Positions 17,749 to 26,650 are shown, counted from the first letter of the stretch. The stretch is 64,000 nucleotides of DNA from Prevotella veroralis DSM 19559 = JCM 6290 (GCF_000377625.1 NZ_KB898331.1:113379-177378), one strand, 5' to 3'. Made by a program: numbers and translations. The notes: generated by a model from the sequence alone, not told the origin.

Positions 17749-18564
17749 ATGTGTAACAAACGACTATTTCTACTCTTACTCGGCGTTTTCTTTGTTCTAA
17801 TAGCGCATGCGCAAGAGCAGAGATACACCCGTTTAAAGGGGTATTATCGTGTTTATCAGGCGACAAATAGCATGCTCTCTTATTTTGTAGATGGCATGAT
17901 GGAGTTTTATATACCTGTATCTGACTCCATAGCAGGTAGCTCTGACAATAAAAAGAAGTCGCCTTTTATTGATCGAAAGTTCCTTGGTGAGCGTCGTCGA
18001 AAGGCTCCGAAAGCCAATGGAGACGATACCTTCGTGCGGATGTCACTGCCAAATTTAGAGCGACAAACGCTTATTGAGAGTATAAATAGCGAAGAGTATT
18101 CAACGAGGAACAATGGAGATGTGTATCGATGGGCGGATAAGTGCGGTAAAATAACGCATGACAAGCAGAAGATAAAAGGGCAGACAGAATTGTTGACAAC
18201 TATCGAGATGGATGAGTTAGTGGGGCAGCCTAACCATGAAATAGATATGAGTCAGTTGCGTATGTATGGTATCGTTGCTCGTATGACACAATTTGATGAG
18301 AGCGAAACTTACCTTTCTAATTATGCTCTTAACGCCTTCCAAAAGCATCAAACCTTCTTTGCTCGTTATCGAGGAGAGGATGTTGACGATCGTATTGATG
18401 TATGGAGTGAGTTCTATGTATCGGATAGAATGATGATAACAGAGGCTGAACTCAAACAGATAAAGAAGGAGAAAAACCATGTATGGACGTTCTCTATCCC
18501 CGCTTCTGTCCCTTCTTTAGATAAGGAAGTAGTTGTTGCTTGGGAAAAGATGATAGAATACTAA
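17749..18564 (+). CDS. Exported protein of unknown function
   Basis: A 271-residue protein with a Sec signal peptide (MCNKRLFLLLLGVFFVLIAH, cleavage near AQEQ at residue 22). The mature N-terminus, GYYRVYQATNSMLSYFVDGM followed by MEFYIP, resembles a stretch I have seen in uncharacterised Bacteroidota periplasmic proteins, but I do not recognise a family. A basic segment (RKFLGERRRKAPK) lies near residue 85. No catalytic motif, lipobox or membrane segment follows. The next gene, a papain-like lipoprotein, starts 31 bp after its stop on the same strand. A shared message is likely and a functional link possible but unproven. Confidence 0.75.
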   Translation: MCNKRLFLLLLGVFFVLIAHAQEQRYTRLKGYYRVYQATNSMLSYFVDGMMEFYIPVSDSIAGSSDNKKKSPFIDRKFLGERRRKAPKANGDDTFVRMSLPNLERQTLIESINSEEYSTRNNGDVYRWADKCGKITHDKQKIKGQTELLTTIEMDELVGQPNHEIDMSQLRMYGIVARMTQFDESETYLSNYALNAFQKHQTFFARYRGEDVDDRIDVWSEFYVSDRMMITEAELKQIKKEKNHVWTFSIPASVPSLDKEVVVAWEKMIEY

Positions 18565-18595
18565 GGCACCAGACTACCAATAATTGAAATGTAAA

Positions 18596-19597
18596 ATGAG
18601 GAAAATTCTTTATTTATTCATGCTTCCCTTGCTTATTATCAGTTGTTCGCAAGGGGCAAAAAAACGTAGTTTTCCAAAGGAGAAGTTTACCATTGACCTC
18701 TTACTTCCTACTTCCCCCGTGAAGAATCAAGGCTCTAGTTCACTTTGTTGGGTCTATGCTATGCTTGCAACTATTGAGTCAGAGCATATCATACAAGGTG
18801 ACTCTGTCAACCTAAGTGCCGATTATGTGGCTCGAATGTACCTATATGAGCAGACTCGAAGACGCCAATTTCTACCGAAGAGAGTGGCTCGTTTAGAGCG
18901 ACCCATCACCACTCGCGGTATGAGTACAATGACACTTGACCTCATCAAAACCTATGGTTTACAGCATTATGATGCCTATCATAGTGAGCCAGATATGGAC
19001 TATAATGTCCTTTGTAGGCGTCTTGATCGTTCGAAGAAGGTTGATGAACTCTTGGATAAGAGCATCGGAACTTTGCCTAAACAGGTCTTTATGTTTGGTG
19101 TGCGATACACTCCTTACGAGTTTGCACGCAGTGTTTGTATGCCAGATGAGTACACAGCGGTAACGAGTTTCCTACATCATCCATTACATGAGAGCTTCCC
19201 TTTAGAAGTTCCAGATAATTATTTCCACGATACCTTCCTAAATATTCCAGCAAAAGACATCATCCCCTGCATTGTAAATAGCCTGAAGAAAGGGCATCCC
19301 GTGTGCTGGGAAGGTGACGTTTCAGAGCCTCTCTTCTCCTTTGAACATGGATATGCAATGTTGGATGATGAGGCTCGGCAATGGACAGAAAAGGACAGAC
19401 AAGAAGCGTTTGAGCACTTTCAAACAACTGACGACCATTGTATGGAGATCGTTGGAATAGCCCATGACCAGCATGGTAAACGTTTCTTTCTTTGTAAAAA
19501 TAGCTGGGGCACGGACAATCCTTACCATGGTTTCATGTTCTTGAGTGAGCCTTATGTCTATATGAAGACTATTGCCTTAGTGGGAACTAACCTATAG
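18596..19597 (+). CDS. Papain-like (C1 family) cysteine peptidase lipoprotein
   Basis: A 333-residue protein. The ATG at 18596 is preferred over an in-frame TTG 12 bases earlier, because MRKILYLFMLPLLIISCS is a lipoprotein signal with lipobox IISC at residues 14-17. The mature part carries a papain-type triad: Cys in QGSSSLCWVYA near residue 52, His in DDHCMEIVG near 280, and Asn in KNSWG near 302. The PVKNQG leader before the Cys is typical of C1 enzymes. This arrangement resembles the bleomycin-hydrolase/aminopeptidase C subgroup, though those are cytoplasmic and longer. The usual C-G-x-C before the nucleophile is replaced by SSSLC. Confidence 0.82.
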   Translation: MRKILYLFMLPLLIISCSQGAKKRSFPKEKFTIDLLLPTSPVKNQGSSSLCWVYAMLATIESEHIIQGDSVNLSADYVARMYLYEQTRRRQFLPKRVARLERPITTRGMSTMTLDLIKTYGLQHYDAYHSEPDMDYNVLCRRLDRSKKVDELLDKSIGTLPKQVFMFGVRYTPYEFARSVCMPDEYTAVTSFLHHPLHESFPLEVPDNYFHDTFLNIPAKDIIPCIVNSLKKGHPVCWEGDVSEPLFSFEHGYAMLDDEARQWTEKDRQEAFEHFQTTDDHCMEIVGIAHDQHGKRFFLCKNSWGTDNPYHGFMFLSEPYVYMKTIALVGTNL

Positions 19598-19606
19598 TTA
19601 TCTACT

Positions 19607-19690
19607 TCGAAAAGCCTCTTTATCATGGAGAAAACTTTTCCTTTAGATTAAAAATAGATTAAAAACTAGAGTAAAATAATCTAATAATAG
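19607..19690. repeat. Degenerate 22-bp array (GCCTCTTT family)
   Basis: A unit beginning AAGCCTCTTTATCATGGAGA is followed at about 22-bp steps by AT-rich, decayed relatives. Only the first unit is clear. Confidence 0.4.
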
Positions 19691-19715
19691 AATAAAAATA
19701 AACTAAAAATAAAAA

Positions 19716-19754
19716 CAAACGACGCTTATCAGTATTATTGATGAGCGTCGTTTG
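19716..19754 (-). terminator. Bidirectional terminator between convergent genes
   Basis: CAAACGACGCTTATCA (19716-19731) pairs with TGATGAGCGTCGTTTG (19739-19754) with one wobble and a 7-nt loop. On the minus strand it is followed by TTTTTATTTTTAG. It would end the sufE-methyltransferase message and probably the papain-like gene message as well. Confidence 0.85.
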
Positions 19755-19772
19755 TTGGATAGATGAGGCTTA

Positions 19773-20321
19773 TTACTTAGTAAAGAGTTGCTTTGCAAAC
19801 TCCCAGATAACGATTCCTGCAGTCACACTAACATTCAGAGAATGCTTCGTTCCGAACTGTGGTATCTCCAAGCAAGCATCACTCATGTCTACAACAGATT
19901 GTTTTACGCCCTTCACCTCATTGCCCATGATGATGGCATAATGGCTGTTGTTTGTAGTCGATTCAGTATTGAGATCAAGCGTATGGAGCTTTGTTGAATG
20001 TTCAACCTGTTCTACGCTATAAACGAAAACACCCTTCTTATGCAAATCTTCAACGGCATCTTCTGTCCGTTCAAAGTATTTCCAATCAACCGAATCTTCG
20101 CCTCCTAAAGCCGTCTTATGTATCTCGGCATTAGGAGGAGTAGCCGTTATACCACATAGATAGATGGCTTCTATACGAAAGGCATCGGCTGAACGGAATA
20201 CACTTCCTACATTATATAATGACCGCACATCGTCCAGAACGACGATGAGAGGCAACTTCTCGGCTTCTTTAAACTCCTCAATGGAGAGCCGACTCATCTC
20301 TATTGTACGTAACTTGCGCAT
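19773..20321 (-). CDS. TrmH/SpoU-family RNA 2'-O-methyltransferase
   Basis: A 182-residue SPOUT-class methyltransferase without an N-terminal RNA-binding extension. Seen in order: LDDVRSLYNVGSVFRSADAF (motif 1, with the catalytic Arg of the SpoU family), GGEDSVDWKYF, AIIMGNEVKGV (motif 2) and IPQFGTKHSLNVSVTAGI (motif 3, the knot that binds AdoMet). The target could be a tRNA or rRNA ribose; the sequence does not say which. Its ATG directly follows the TAA of sufE, so translation is probably coupled. Confidence 0.9.
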   Translation of the reverse strand: MRKLRTIEMSRLSIEEFKEAEKLPLIVVLDDVRSLYNVGSVFRSADAFRIEAIYLCGITATPPNAEIHKTALGGEDSVDWKYFERTEDAVEDLHKKGVFVYSVEQVEHSTKLHTLDLNTESTTNNSHYAIIMGNEVKGVKQSVVDMSDACLEIPQFGTKHSLNVSVTAGIVIWEFAKQLFTK

Positions 20322-20738
20322 TTATTTCATACTAAAAGCAACCGCATAGGCTTTGATCTTAGTAACCATTGACAGCAAGCCATTGCTTCTTGTAGGTGAA
20401 AGATGCTGTCTCAAGCCTATCTTATCAATGAAGTATAGGTCGGAATCTATAATCTCTTGTGCGGTATGATGACTTAGAACGCGAATCAAAAGAGCGATAA
20501 TACCTTTCGTGATAAGCGCATCTGAATCAGCTGTAAACACCAGTTTGCCATCGACATTATCGCATTGGAGCCATACACGACTTTGACATCCGTCTATGAG
20601 ATTCTGCTCGTTTTTATACTGTTCAGCCAATGGTTCAAGGTCATTACCTAAGTCGATTAACATCTGATACTTGTCCATCCAATCGGAGAAGTCGCTGAAC
20701 TCTTCGATTACTGCATCTTGCGCTTCGTTTATTGTCAT
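20322..20738 (-). CDS. sufE: SufE family protein
   Basis: A 138-residue sulfur-acceptor protein that works with the SufS cysteine desulfurase in Fe-S cluster assembly. The conserved acceptor cysteine is in LIDGCQSRVWL near residue 51. The C-terminal KIGLRQHLSPTRSNGLLSMV block is characteristic of the family. No other suf genes are nearby, so it is an orphan here. Its stop abuts the start of the SpoU methyltransferase without a gap. Confidence 0.92.
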   Translation of the reverse strand: MTINEAQDAVIEEFSDFSDWMDKYQMLIDLGNDLEPLAEQYKNEQNLIDGCQSRVWLQCDNVDGKLVFTADSDALITKGIIALLIRVLSHHTAQEIIDSDLYFIDKIGLRQHLSPTRSNGLLSMVTKIKAYAVAFSMK

Positions 20739-20905
20739 AGTTTCTTTTATTTAAAGGAGTGGTAGGAGTGAAGGAGAGAAGGGGAGTTAAGACAAGTGTA
20801 AAGTGGCTTAATGTGTTTCAATCTACTATACCAAGAATCGGTATTGTAGCCTTGTATATCCTTAATGTACCATCAAGAACATTTGTCTTCATGCCCTTTC
20901 ATTCC

Positions 20906-22159
20906 TTAATTCTTGTCACTCTTGATTAGTTTAAACAGCTTATCATTCGGTCTAACCTTATCTGGTACGGGGATAGACACACGCCATCCTTGCTCTGCAA
21001 CATCCACTGGTTTGAGGTCATAACGTATCTCTTCAGCATTGAGGAACATAGCTCCAGTGGTGTTACCAGTGATGAGTAGCTTGTCACCCTTTGCGAAGGT
21101 ATTGGCTTCAACGGCTATTTCTGCAACGCCAAGACGCGAGAAGTACTTCATCACCTTACCGATGAGAACCTTCTTTTCAGTAGCCTTGTTACCATATTCC
21201 TTAGTCCATTCTCCCATCTTCTGACCCTGATAGTAGCCATCCCAGAAACCGCGATTGAAGACTGTAGATAAGCGTTCATCCCACTTGTCTTTCTTCTCTT
21301 CTGTGAAGGTTCCATCCAATACGCTCTGTATTGCCTCTCGATAACAAGTGACCACAGTGTGTACATATTCGGGGCCTCGAGCACGACCTTCTATCTTGAA
21401 GACACGTACTCCGGAGTCCATCATCCTATCGATGAATCGAATGGTTTTAAGGTCTTTTGGACTCATTATATACTTATTGTCTATCTCCAACTGGTTGCCT
21501 GTTTCGTTATCAGTTACCGTATAACTACGACGGCAAATCTGCACACATTCACCACGATTAGCCGATCGATTGGCATCGTGAAGACTCATATAACACTTGC
21601 CAGAGATAGCCATGCAGAAGGCTCCATGACAGAACATCTCTATGCGAATAGGCTGTCCTTTAGGGCCACAGATGTTCTGTTTTATAATCTGTTCGTGTAT
21701 CTCCTTTACCTGATCCATGTTCAGTTCGCGTGCTAAAACGGCTACATCTGCAAACTGCGCATAGAACTTTAAGGCATCAATATTTGATATATTCAATTGG
21801 GTGGAGAGGTGGACTTCAACGCCAACTTGCCTACAATACATCATTACAGCTACATCGCTCGCTATGACGGCAGTGATATTTGCATCCTTAGCAGCGTCTA
21901 TAATCTCGTGCATCGTTGTAATGTCTTCACCATAGATAACCGTGTTTACTGTTAGATAAGTCTTGATGTTCTGTGCGTTGCAAGTCTCTGCTATCTCCTT
22001 AAGGTCGTCTATTGTGAAGTGATTAGCAGAGTGGGAACGCATGTTCAACTTACCTATTCCGAAGTAAACAGAGTTTGCTCCAGCATGTATAGCAGCCGCT
22101 AATGACTCACGAGAGCCAACGGGTGCCATTATTTCAAAGTCGTTTATATTTTTATCCAT
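20906..22159 (-). CDS. U32 family protein (TrhP/YegQ-like tRNA hydroxylation)
   Basis: A 417-residue protein of the U32 peptidase family. The signature MFCHGAFCMAISGKCYMSLH is near residue 172 and holds two of the conserved cysteines. SANRGECVQICRR follows with the other two, and this Cys set probably binds an Fe-S cluster. Members such as E. coli YegQ (TrhP) act in prephenate-dependent hydroxylation of tRNA uridine 34, while longer relatives act on 23S rRNA. The length here fits the YegQ side. An N-terminal alpha/beta-barrel (IMAPVGSRESLAAAIHAGAN) is also typical. It has its own -7 box about 140 bp upstream. Confidence 0.9.
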   Translation of the reverse strand: MDKNINDFEIMAPVGSRESLAAAIHAGANSVYFGIGKLNMRSHSANHFTIDDLKEIAETCNAQNIKTYLTVNTVIYGEDITTMHEIIDAAKDANITAVIASDVAVMMYCRQVGVEVHLSTQLNISNIDALKFYAQFADVAVLARELNMDQVKEIHEQIIKQNICGPKGQPIRIEMFCHGAFCMAISGKCYMSLHDANRSANRGECVQICRRSYTVTDNETGNQLEIDNKYIMSPKDLKTIRFIDRMMDSGVRVFKIEGRARGPEYVHTVVTCYREAIQSVLDGTFTEEKKDKWDERLSTVFNRGFWDGYYQGQKMGEWTKEYGNKATEKKVLIGKVMKYFSRLGVAEIAVEANTFAKGDKLLITGNTTGAMFLNAEEIRYDLKPVDVAEQGWRVSIPVPDKVRPNDKLFKLIKSDKN

Positions 22160-22300
22160 TATGTTTATTATCTTGAACTGGGTGCTATCAGTGAGGCGAA
22201 AGCTTGTTTTCTATTATATTATAACTCTATTCGTTGTTATGTTGATACTGATGAGCTACTCATTAAAAAATAGTTCCTTTTGCTGAAAAGGATTGCTTTG

Positions 22301-22308
22301 CAAAGGTA
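22301..22308 (-). promoter_or_regulatory. -7 box upstream of the U32 gene
   Basis: The minus strand reads TACCTTTG. It lies about 140 bp before the ATG at 22159. No clear -33 TTTG is seen. The rest of the 302-bp divergent gap is AT-rich and non-coding. Confidence 0.45.
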
Positions 22309-22425
22309 CAGAAAATATCCGATAAAGGGCGTAAAGGACTTTGTAAGTTTTGCAAAAAGCCTATCTTCGTCGGTGCTAAAGGTCAAATAGTCAGGTACCT
22401 TTTCGACTATCTGCGATCTTTTTAG

Positions 22426-22433
22426 TATCTTTG
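22426..22433 (+). promoter_or_regulatory. -7 box for miaB
   Basis: TATCTTTG, 28 bp before the ATG; the -33 region reads only TTTC near 22401. Confidence 0.55.
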
Positions 22434-22461
22434 CAAGCTGTTTTTTATCGATAAGAAAGGA

Positions 22462-23790
22462 ATGAAGAAACTATATATTGAGACGTACGGATGCCAGATG
22501 AACGTGGCAGACTCTGAAGTTGTTGCCTCTGTAATGAAGATGGCTGGATACGATGTATGCGATAATGAGGATGAAGCAGATGCTATCTTCTTGAATACAT
22601 GCTCGGTTCGTGAGAATGCAGAAAACAAGATTTATCATCGCTTGGACACCTTACATGCAGAGCAGAAGAAGGGTCGCAAGCTCATTCTGGGTGTATTGGG
22701 ATGTATGGCAGAACGTGTTAGGGACGATCTTATTCAGAACCATTTTGCTAACTTAGTATGCGGTCCTGACTCTTATCTGAACCTCCCCGACATGATCGCG
22801 CAATGCGAGAATGGGAACAACGCATTAGATATCGAGCTATCAACAACAGAGACTTATCGAGACGTAATACCGCAACGCTTCGGTGGAAACCGTGTATCGG
22901 GATTTGTCAGCATCATGCGTGGTTGCAACAATTTCTGCCACTATTGTATCGTTCCATTTACGCGTGGTAGAGAGCGTTCTCGTGATGTGGATAGTATCTT
23001 GAAGGAGGTTAAGGACTTGCATGATAAGGGTTTTAAGGAGGTGACGCTATTGGGTCAGAACGTTAATTCCTATGGTCTTTTGCCAAACGGGAAACGCCCC
23101 GAAAATGGTACGTCATTCGCTGAACTCTTGCGTAAAGTGGCTCAAAGTGTGCCAGACATGCGCGTTCGCTTCACCACTTCTAACCCAGAGGATATGACCG
23201 AGGACATTATCAAGGCGGTGGCGTCGGAACCGAACCTTTGCAATCATATACACTTCCCCGCACAGAGTGGAAGCAATGAGGTTCTGAGGTTAATGAACCG
23301 TAAGTACACTCGTGAAGACTATTTAAGAAAGGTGGACACGATACGTCGTCTCATCCCTGATTGTGGGTTAACAACAGACATATTCATCGGTTATCACAAT
23401 GAAACAGAGGCTGATTTCCAACAGACCTTGTCGTTAATGCGTGAGGTTGGATTCGACTCCGCCTTTATGTTTAAATACTCTGAACGCCCAGGAACATACG
23501 CTGCTAAGCACCTTCCTGACAATGTTTCAGAGGATGAGAAGATTCGTCGTTTGAATGAATTGATACGCCTTCAGACCGAAATCTCTGCTGAACAGAACAA
23601 GAAGGATGAGGGGAAAGAGTTTGAAATCCTCATCGAACGCTTTGGAAAACGAAGCCGTGATCAACTTATGGGACGCACTCCTCAAAACAAAGCAGTCGTT
23701 ATTGCACGTGGTAATCATCACATCGGTGAGTTCGTCCGAGTACGTATAACAGGCTCAACCAGTGCTACCTTATTTGGTGAAGAAGTGTAA
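22462..23790 (+). CDS. miaB: tRNA-2-methylthio-N6-dimethylallyladenosine synthase
   Basis: A 442-residue radical-SAM methylthiotransferase that modifies A37 of tRNAs. The N-terminal UPF0004 domain has its three cluster cysteines in YGCQMN (10), NTCSVREN (46) and GVLGCMAER (80). The radical-SAM CxxxCxxC is in RGCNNFCHYCIVPFTRG near residue 153. A C-terminal TRAM domain lies near 375-440. The YGCQMN start and ENAENKIYHRLD context favour MiaB over MtaB and RimO. A toxin-antitoxin pair with its own promoter follows. Confidence 0.96.
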   Translation: MKKLYIETYGCQMNVADSEVVASVMKMAGYDVCDNEDEADAIFLNTCSVRENAENKIYHRLDTLHAEQKKGRKLILGVLGCMAERVRDDLIQNHFANLVCGPDSYLNLPDMIAQCENGNNALDIELSTTETYRDVIPQRFGGNRVSGFVSIMRGCNNFCHYCIVPFTRGRERSRDVDSILKEVKDLHDKGFKEVTLLGQNVNSYGLLPNGKRPENGTSFAELLRKVAQSVPDMRVRFTTSNPEDMTEDIIKAVASEPNLCNHIHFPAQSGSNEVLRLMNRKYTREDYLRKVDTIRRLIPDCGLTTDIFIGYHNETEADFQQTLSLMREVGFDSAFMFKYSERPGTYAAKHLPDNVSEDEKIRRLNELIRLQTEISAEQNKKDEGKEFEILIERFGKRSRDQLMGRTPQNKAVVIARGNHHIGEFVRVRITGSTSATLFGEEV

Positions 23791-23829
23791 GTCTAATGAA
23801 AGGAGGCATAGATAAAACTGCAAAATAGT

Positions 23830-23860
23830 TTTGAGGTTTTGCTTATAATGGCTATATTTG
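23830..23860 (+). promoter_or_regulatory. Promoter of the toxin-antitoxin pair; decides the antitoxin start
   Basis: TTTG (23830-23833), 19 bp, then TATATTTG (23853-23860). It is an excellent match to the consensus. Two possible upstream start codons (TTG 23839, ATG 23848) fall inside the promoter, which points to ATG 23887 as the true start. Confidence 0.75.
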
Positions 23861-23886
23861 CACATAAGAATTATATAACAAGGTGT

Positions 23887-24153
23887 ATGGAAGCAATTAT
23901 CAACATGAGAAACTTCCTAAAGTTTATCAACTCAATGGCTCTCTCTCCTAGTAACAAGAGGTGGCTTGGGGAGCGATTGATACATGAGGCAAGGGAAGAG
24001 GAGATATTGAAGAAGAACGATGAGAAGTCTTGCTTGTTCAATAGTCTTGTTGGTTCATGGGCAGATGTAGACATTGAAACCATGAAACGAAACATCTTAG
24101 AAGGTCGTCAATCAGATGATATTCAAAAACTAACAAGGTTTGATGGAGAGTAA
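23887..24153 (+). CDS. Antitoxin-like small protein upstream of a PIN toxin
   Basis: An 88-residue protein starting at ATG 23887, because the -7 box of the promoter ends at 23860. The N-terminal half (SMALSPSNKRWLGERLIHEA) resembles helical antitoxins found beside VapC toxins in Bacteroidota, where the SNKRWL patch is recurrent. The acidic C-terminus (LEGRQSDDIQKLTRFDGE) would be the part that wraps the toxin. It overlaps the toxin start by 11 bases, the usual coupling in type II systems. Assignment is by context and small motifs rather than by a named family. Confidence 0.75.
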   Translation: MEAIINMRNFLKFINSMALSPSNKRWLGERLIHEAREEEILKKNDEKSCLFNSLVGSWADVDIETMKRNILEGRQSDDIQKLTRFDGE

Positions 24154-24544
24154 GTACTTACTTGATACGAATATTTGTATTGAATTGTTACATGGTCATT
24201 TCCATATCTCTGATAAGATAAAAGAGGTCGGGATAGAGAATTGTAAGCTCTCGGAAATAACGATAGCAGAGCTTTTTTATGGCGCATATAATGCTGGATT
24301 GCAAAGACACTTTAATGAGATAAAGGTCTTGGAGAGCCTCTTTGACGTTCTTCCTATATATGAAGTATTGTCGTTGTTTGGTAGGAATAAGGCAGAACTA
24401 CGTCGACAAGGTCTATTGATAGATAACTTTGATTTATTGATTGGAACTACTGCCGTAGCTCATGATTGCATTCTTGTTACAGACAACGTAAAGCATTTGA
24501 GGAGGGTTCCAGGCGTTAAACTAGAAAACTGGATAAGCAGATAA
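24143..24544 (+). CDS. vapC: VapC-type PIN-domain ribonuclease toxin
   Basis: A 133-residue PIN-domain protein starting at ATG 24143 (a TTG just upstream is less likely). The acidic active site is complete: Asp in YLLDTNICIE near residue 8, Glu in TIAELFYGA near 42, Asp in DNFDLLIGTTA near 98 and Asp in LVTDN near 116. VapC toxins cut tRNAs or rRNA and are held in check by the upstream antitoxin. Only 7 bp separate it from the exporter gene, so the toxin pair may share its message with that gene. Confidence 0.9.
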   Translation: MESKYLLDTNICIELLHGHFHISDKIKEVGIENCKLSEITIAELFYGAYNAGLQRHFNEIKVLESLFDVLPIYEVLSLFGRNKAELRRQGLLIDNFDLLIGTTAVAHDCILVTDNVKHLRRVPGVKLENWISR

Positions 24545-24551
24545 AACACCA

Positions 24552-26411
24552 ATGAGAGAGTTTCTACACGTATTACGGAGGTTTGTTCCACCTTATAAGA
24601 AGTATCTTTTCTTGTCGATAATATTCAACGTCTTATCGGCAATACTCAATATCTTTTCCTTTGCAACACTGATTCCTTTGCTCCAAATATTGTTTAAGGT
24701 GGATGCAGGAACAGGTGCAACGCATTACATGTCATGGGATGCTGGGTCAATAAAGGAGGTTTTATCCAATAATGCCGATTACTATACACAGATCTTTATA
24801 ACCAGTGTTGGACCAACGACAACATTGTTAATTATAGGTCTGATACTCGCTTTCATGACTTTCTTAAAGACGGGTGCTTACTTCTTATCATCGGCTTCTA
24901 TCATTCCAATTCGTACAGGAGTTGTACGTGACATACGTAATCAACTCTACCAGAAGATAACCTCTCTTTCACTTGGCTTCTTTAGTGAGGAACGTAAGGG
25001 AGACATAATCGCAAGGATGAGTGGAGACGTGCAGGAGATAGACAACTCCATCATGTCTTCTATCGACATGTTGTTTAAGAACCCTGTTCTTATCGTCATT
25101 TACTTCACCACCTTATTAATTATATCCTGGCAATTAACGCTCTTCACCCTTGTTTTCGTTCCTATCTTCGGATGGTTCATGGGCTTTGTTGGACGTAAAC
25201 TAAAGCAGAATAGCATTACAGCACAGGGTCTTTGGAGTGATACCATGAGCCAGGTTGAAGAGACACTGGGCGGTTTAAGGGTCATCAAAGCCTTTTGTGC
25301 CGAAGCACTTATGAATGAACGCTTCAACAAAGTGAATACTTCTTACCGCAACGACATCATGCGTGTGAACATTCGTCAGCAACTGGCACACCCGATGAGT
25401 GAGTTCTTAGGAACGGTGATGATAGTTGTTGTACTCTGGTTTGGTGGTACTTTGGTACTCGGGCAGTACCCAATTATCAGCGGACCAACCTTTATTTACT
25501 ATCTTGTCATCCTTTATAGCATCCTTAATCCACTAAAGGAATTCTCCCGTGCAGGCTATAATATCCCTAAAGGACTTGCTTCCATGGAACGTGTGGATAA
25601 GATTCTTAAAGCGGAGGTAGACATCAAGGACAGTGAAAAACCAGTCCATCTCAAATCATTCGAGCATGAGATTGAGTTCCGAAATGTTAGCTTTGCTTAT
25701 ACAGATGAGAAGGATAAAGACGGCAATCCTGTCTTACATTGGGTATTGAAGGACATCAACTTGGTGATTCCAAAGGGCAAGACAATAGCCTTGGTGGGGC
25801 AGAGTGGTAGCGGAAAGTCCACTCTCTTAGACCTTATACCACGTTATTACGATGTTCAGAAAGGTGAGATTCTCATTGACGGAATCAACGTGAAGGATTT
25901 AGGAGTGCATGACTTACGCCAGTTAATAGGTAATGTAAACCAAGAGGCAATCCTCTTCAACGATAGTTTTAAGAACAATATCTCCTTCGGAGTGACTGCT
26001 TCTGATGAGGCAATAGAGGATGCTGCGAAGATAGCTAACGCTCATGACTTCATCATGCACAGTGAGAAAGGTTACGACACAAACATCGGTGATCGTGGAG
26101 GAAGGCTCTCGGGTGGTCAGCGCCAACGTGTGAGTATAGCGCGCGCCATCCTCAAGAATCCTCCAATTCTTATCCTCGATGAGGCTACGTCGGCGTTGGA
26201 TACAGAGAGCGAACGCCTTGTTCAAGATGCTCTCTATAAGTTGATGCGAACGAGAACGACCATTGCTGTGGCGCACCGACTATCTACGATCAAGAATTCT
26301 GATGAGATATGTGTGATGCACGAAGGCGAGATTGTAGAGCGAGGAACGCATGACGAACTGATGGAGATGAATGGTTATTACAAGAAGTTGCACGATATGC
26401 AGGAGATATAA
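24552..26411 (+). CDS. ABC exporter, MsbA-like lipid/drug transporter
   Basis: A 619-residue half-transporter. Residues 1-330 form a six-helix membrane domain. The nucleotide-binding domain follows, with Walker A LVGQSGSGKSTL near residue 417, the signature LSGGQRQRVSIARAIL near 521, Walker B PPILILDEATSALD near 540, and an H-loop in VAHRLST. The size and the arrangement fit MsbA-type lipid A flippases, and the gene is commonly annotated that way in Bacteroidota, but the substrate cannot be read from the sequence. No promoter is evident in the 7 bp after vapC. A repeat-derived terminator follows. Confidence 0.88.
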   Translation: MREFLHVLRRFVPPYKKYLFLSIIFNVLSAILNIFSFATLIPLLQILFKVDAGTGATHYMSWDAGSIKEVLSNNADYYTQIFITSVGPTTTLLIIGLILAFMTFLKTGAYFLSSASIIPIRTGVVRDIRNQLYQKITSLSLGFFSEERKGDIIARMSGDVQEIDNSIMSSIDMLFKNPVLIVIYFTTLLIISWQLTLFTLVFVPIFGWFMGFVGRKLKQNSITAQGLWSDTMSQVEETLGGLRVIKAFCAEALMNERFNKVNTSYRNDIMRVNIRQQLAHPMSEFLGTVMIVVVLWFGGTLVLGQYPIISGPTFIYYLVILYSILNPLKEFSRAGYNIPKGLASMERVDKILKAEVDIKDSEKPVHLKSFEHEIEFRNVSFAYTDEKDKDGNPVLHWVLKDINLVIPKGKTIALVGQSGSGKSTLLDLIPRYYDVQKGEILIDGINVKDLGVHDLRQLIGNVNQEAILFNDSFKNNISFGVTASDEAIEDAAKIANAHDFIMHSEKGYDTNIGDRGGRLSGGQRQRVSIARAILKNPPILILDEATSALDTESERLVQDALYKLMRTRTTIAVAHRLSTIKNSDEICVMHEGEIVERGTHDELMEMNGYYKKLHDMQEI

Positions 26412-26479
26412 AAAGCCCCCTCTCCAAGGCTTATTGTCGAATGGATGGGGGAGTGAATAGTATTATTTACAAATGAAGA

Positions 26480-26567
26480 GGGCGTCTCTTTGATGTGAGA
26501 AGGGCGTCTCCTTGCTATGAAGAGAGGCTTTCCTTCAATGGAGGAAAGCCTCTCTTTCTTTTTAGCC
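26480..26567 (+). repeat. 22-bp array that doubles as a terminator
   Basis: Four 22-bp units start at 26480, 26502, 26524 and 26546. Because unit 4 is inverted relative to unit 3, the segment 26521-26534 (AGAGAGGCTTTCCT) pairs perfectly with 26542-26555 over 14 bp, with a 7-nt loop, and TTCTTTTT follows. It is a classical terminator for the exporter gene built from array units. It belongs to the same unit family as 12591-12780. The rest of the 301-bp gap is unremarkable apart from the promoter below. Confidence 0.85.
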
Positions 26568-26619
26568 TCTTGATTGCTACTAATGAAGATATGTGTTTTA
26601 AAGAAATACCTAACATGAA

Positions 26620-26650
26620 TTGCAAGTAAAAGAAATAATATCTATATTTG
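26620..26650 (+). promoter_or_regulatory. Promoter for the small outer-membrane protein gene
   Basis: TTG (26620-26622), 20 bp, then TATATTTG (26643-26650), 62 bp before the ATG. Confidence 0.65.

Noticed and set aside
23839..23886. Longer antitoxin start at TTG 23839
   Set aside because: It overlaps the -7 box at 23853-23860, so the transcript cannot include it.
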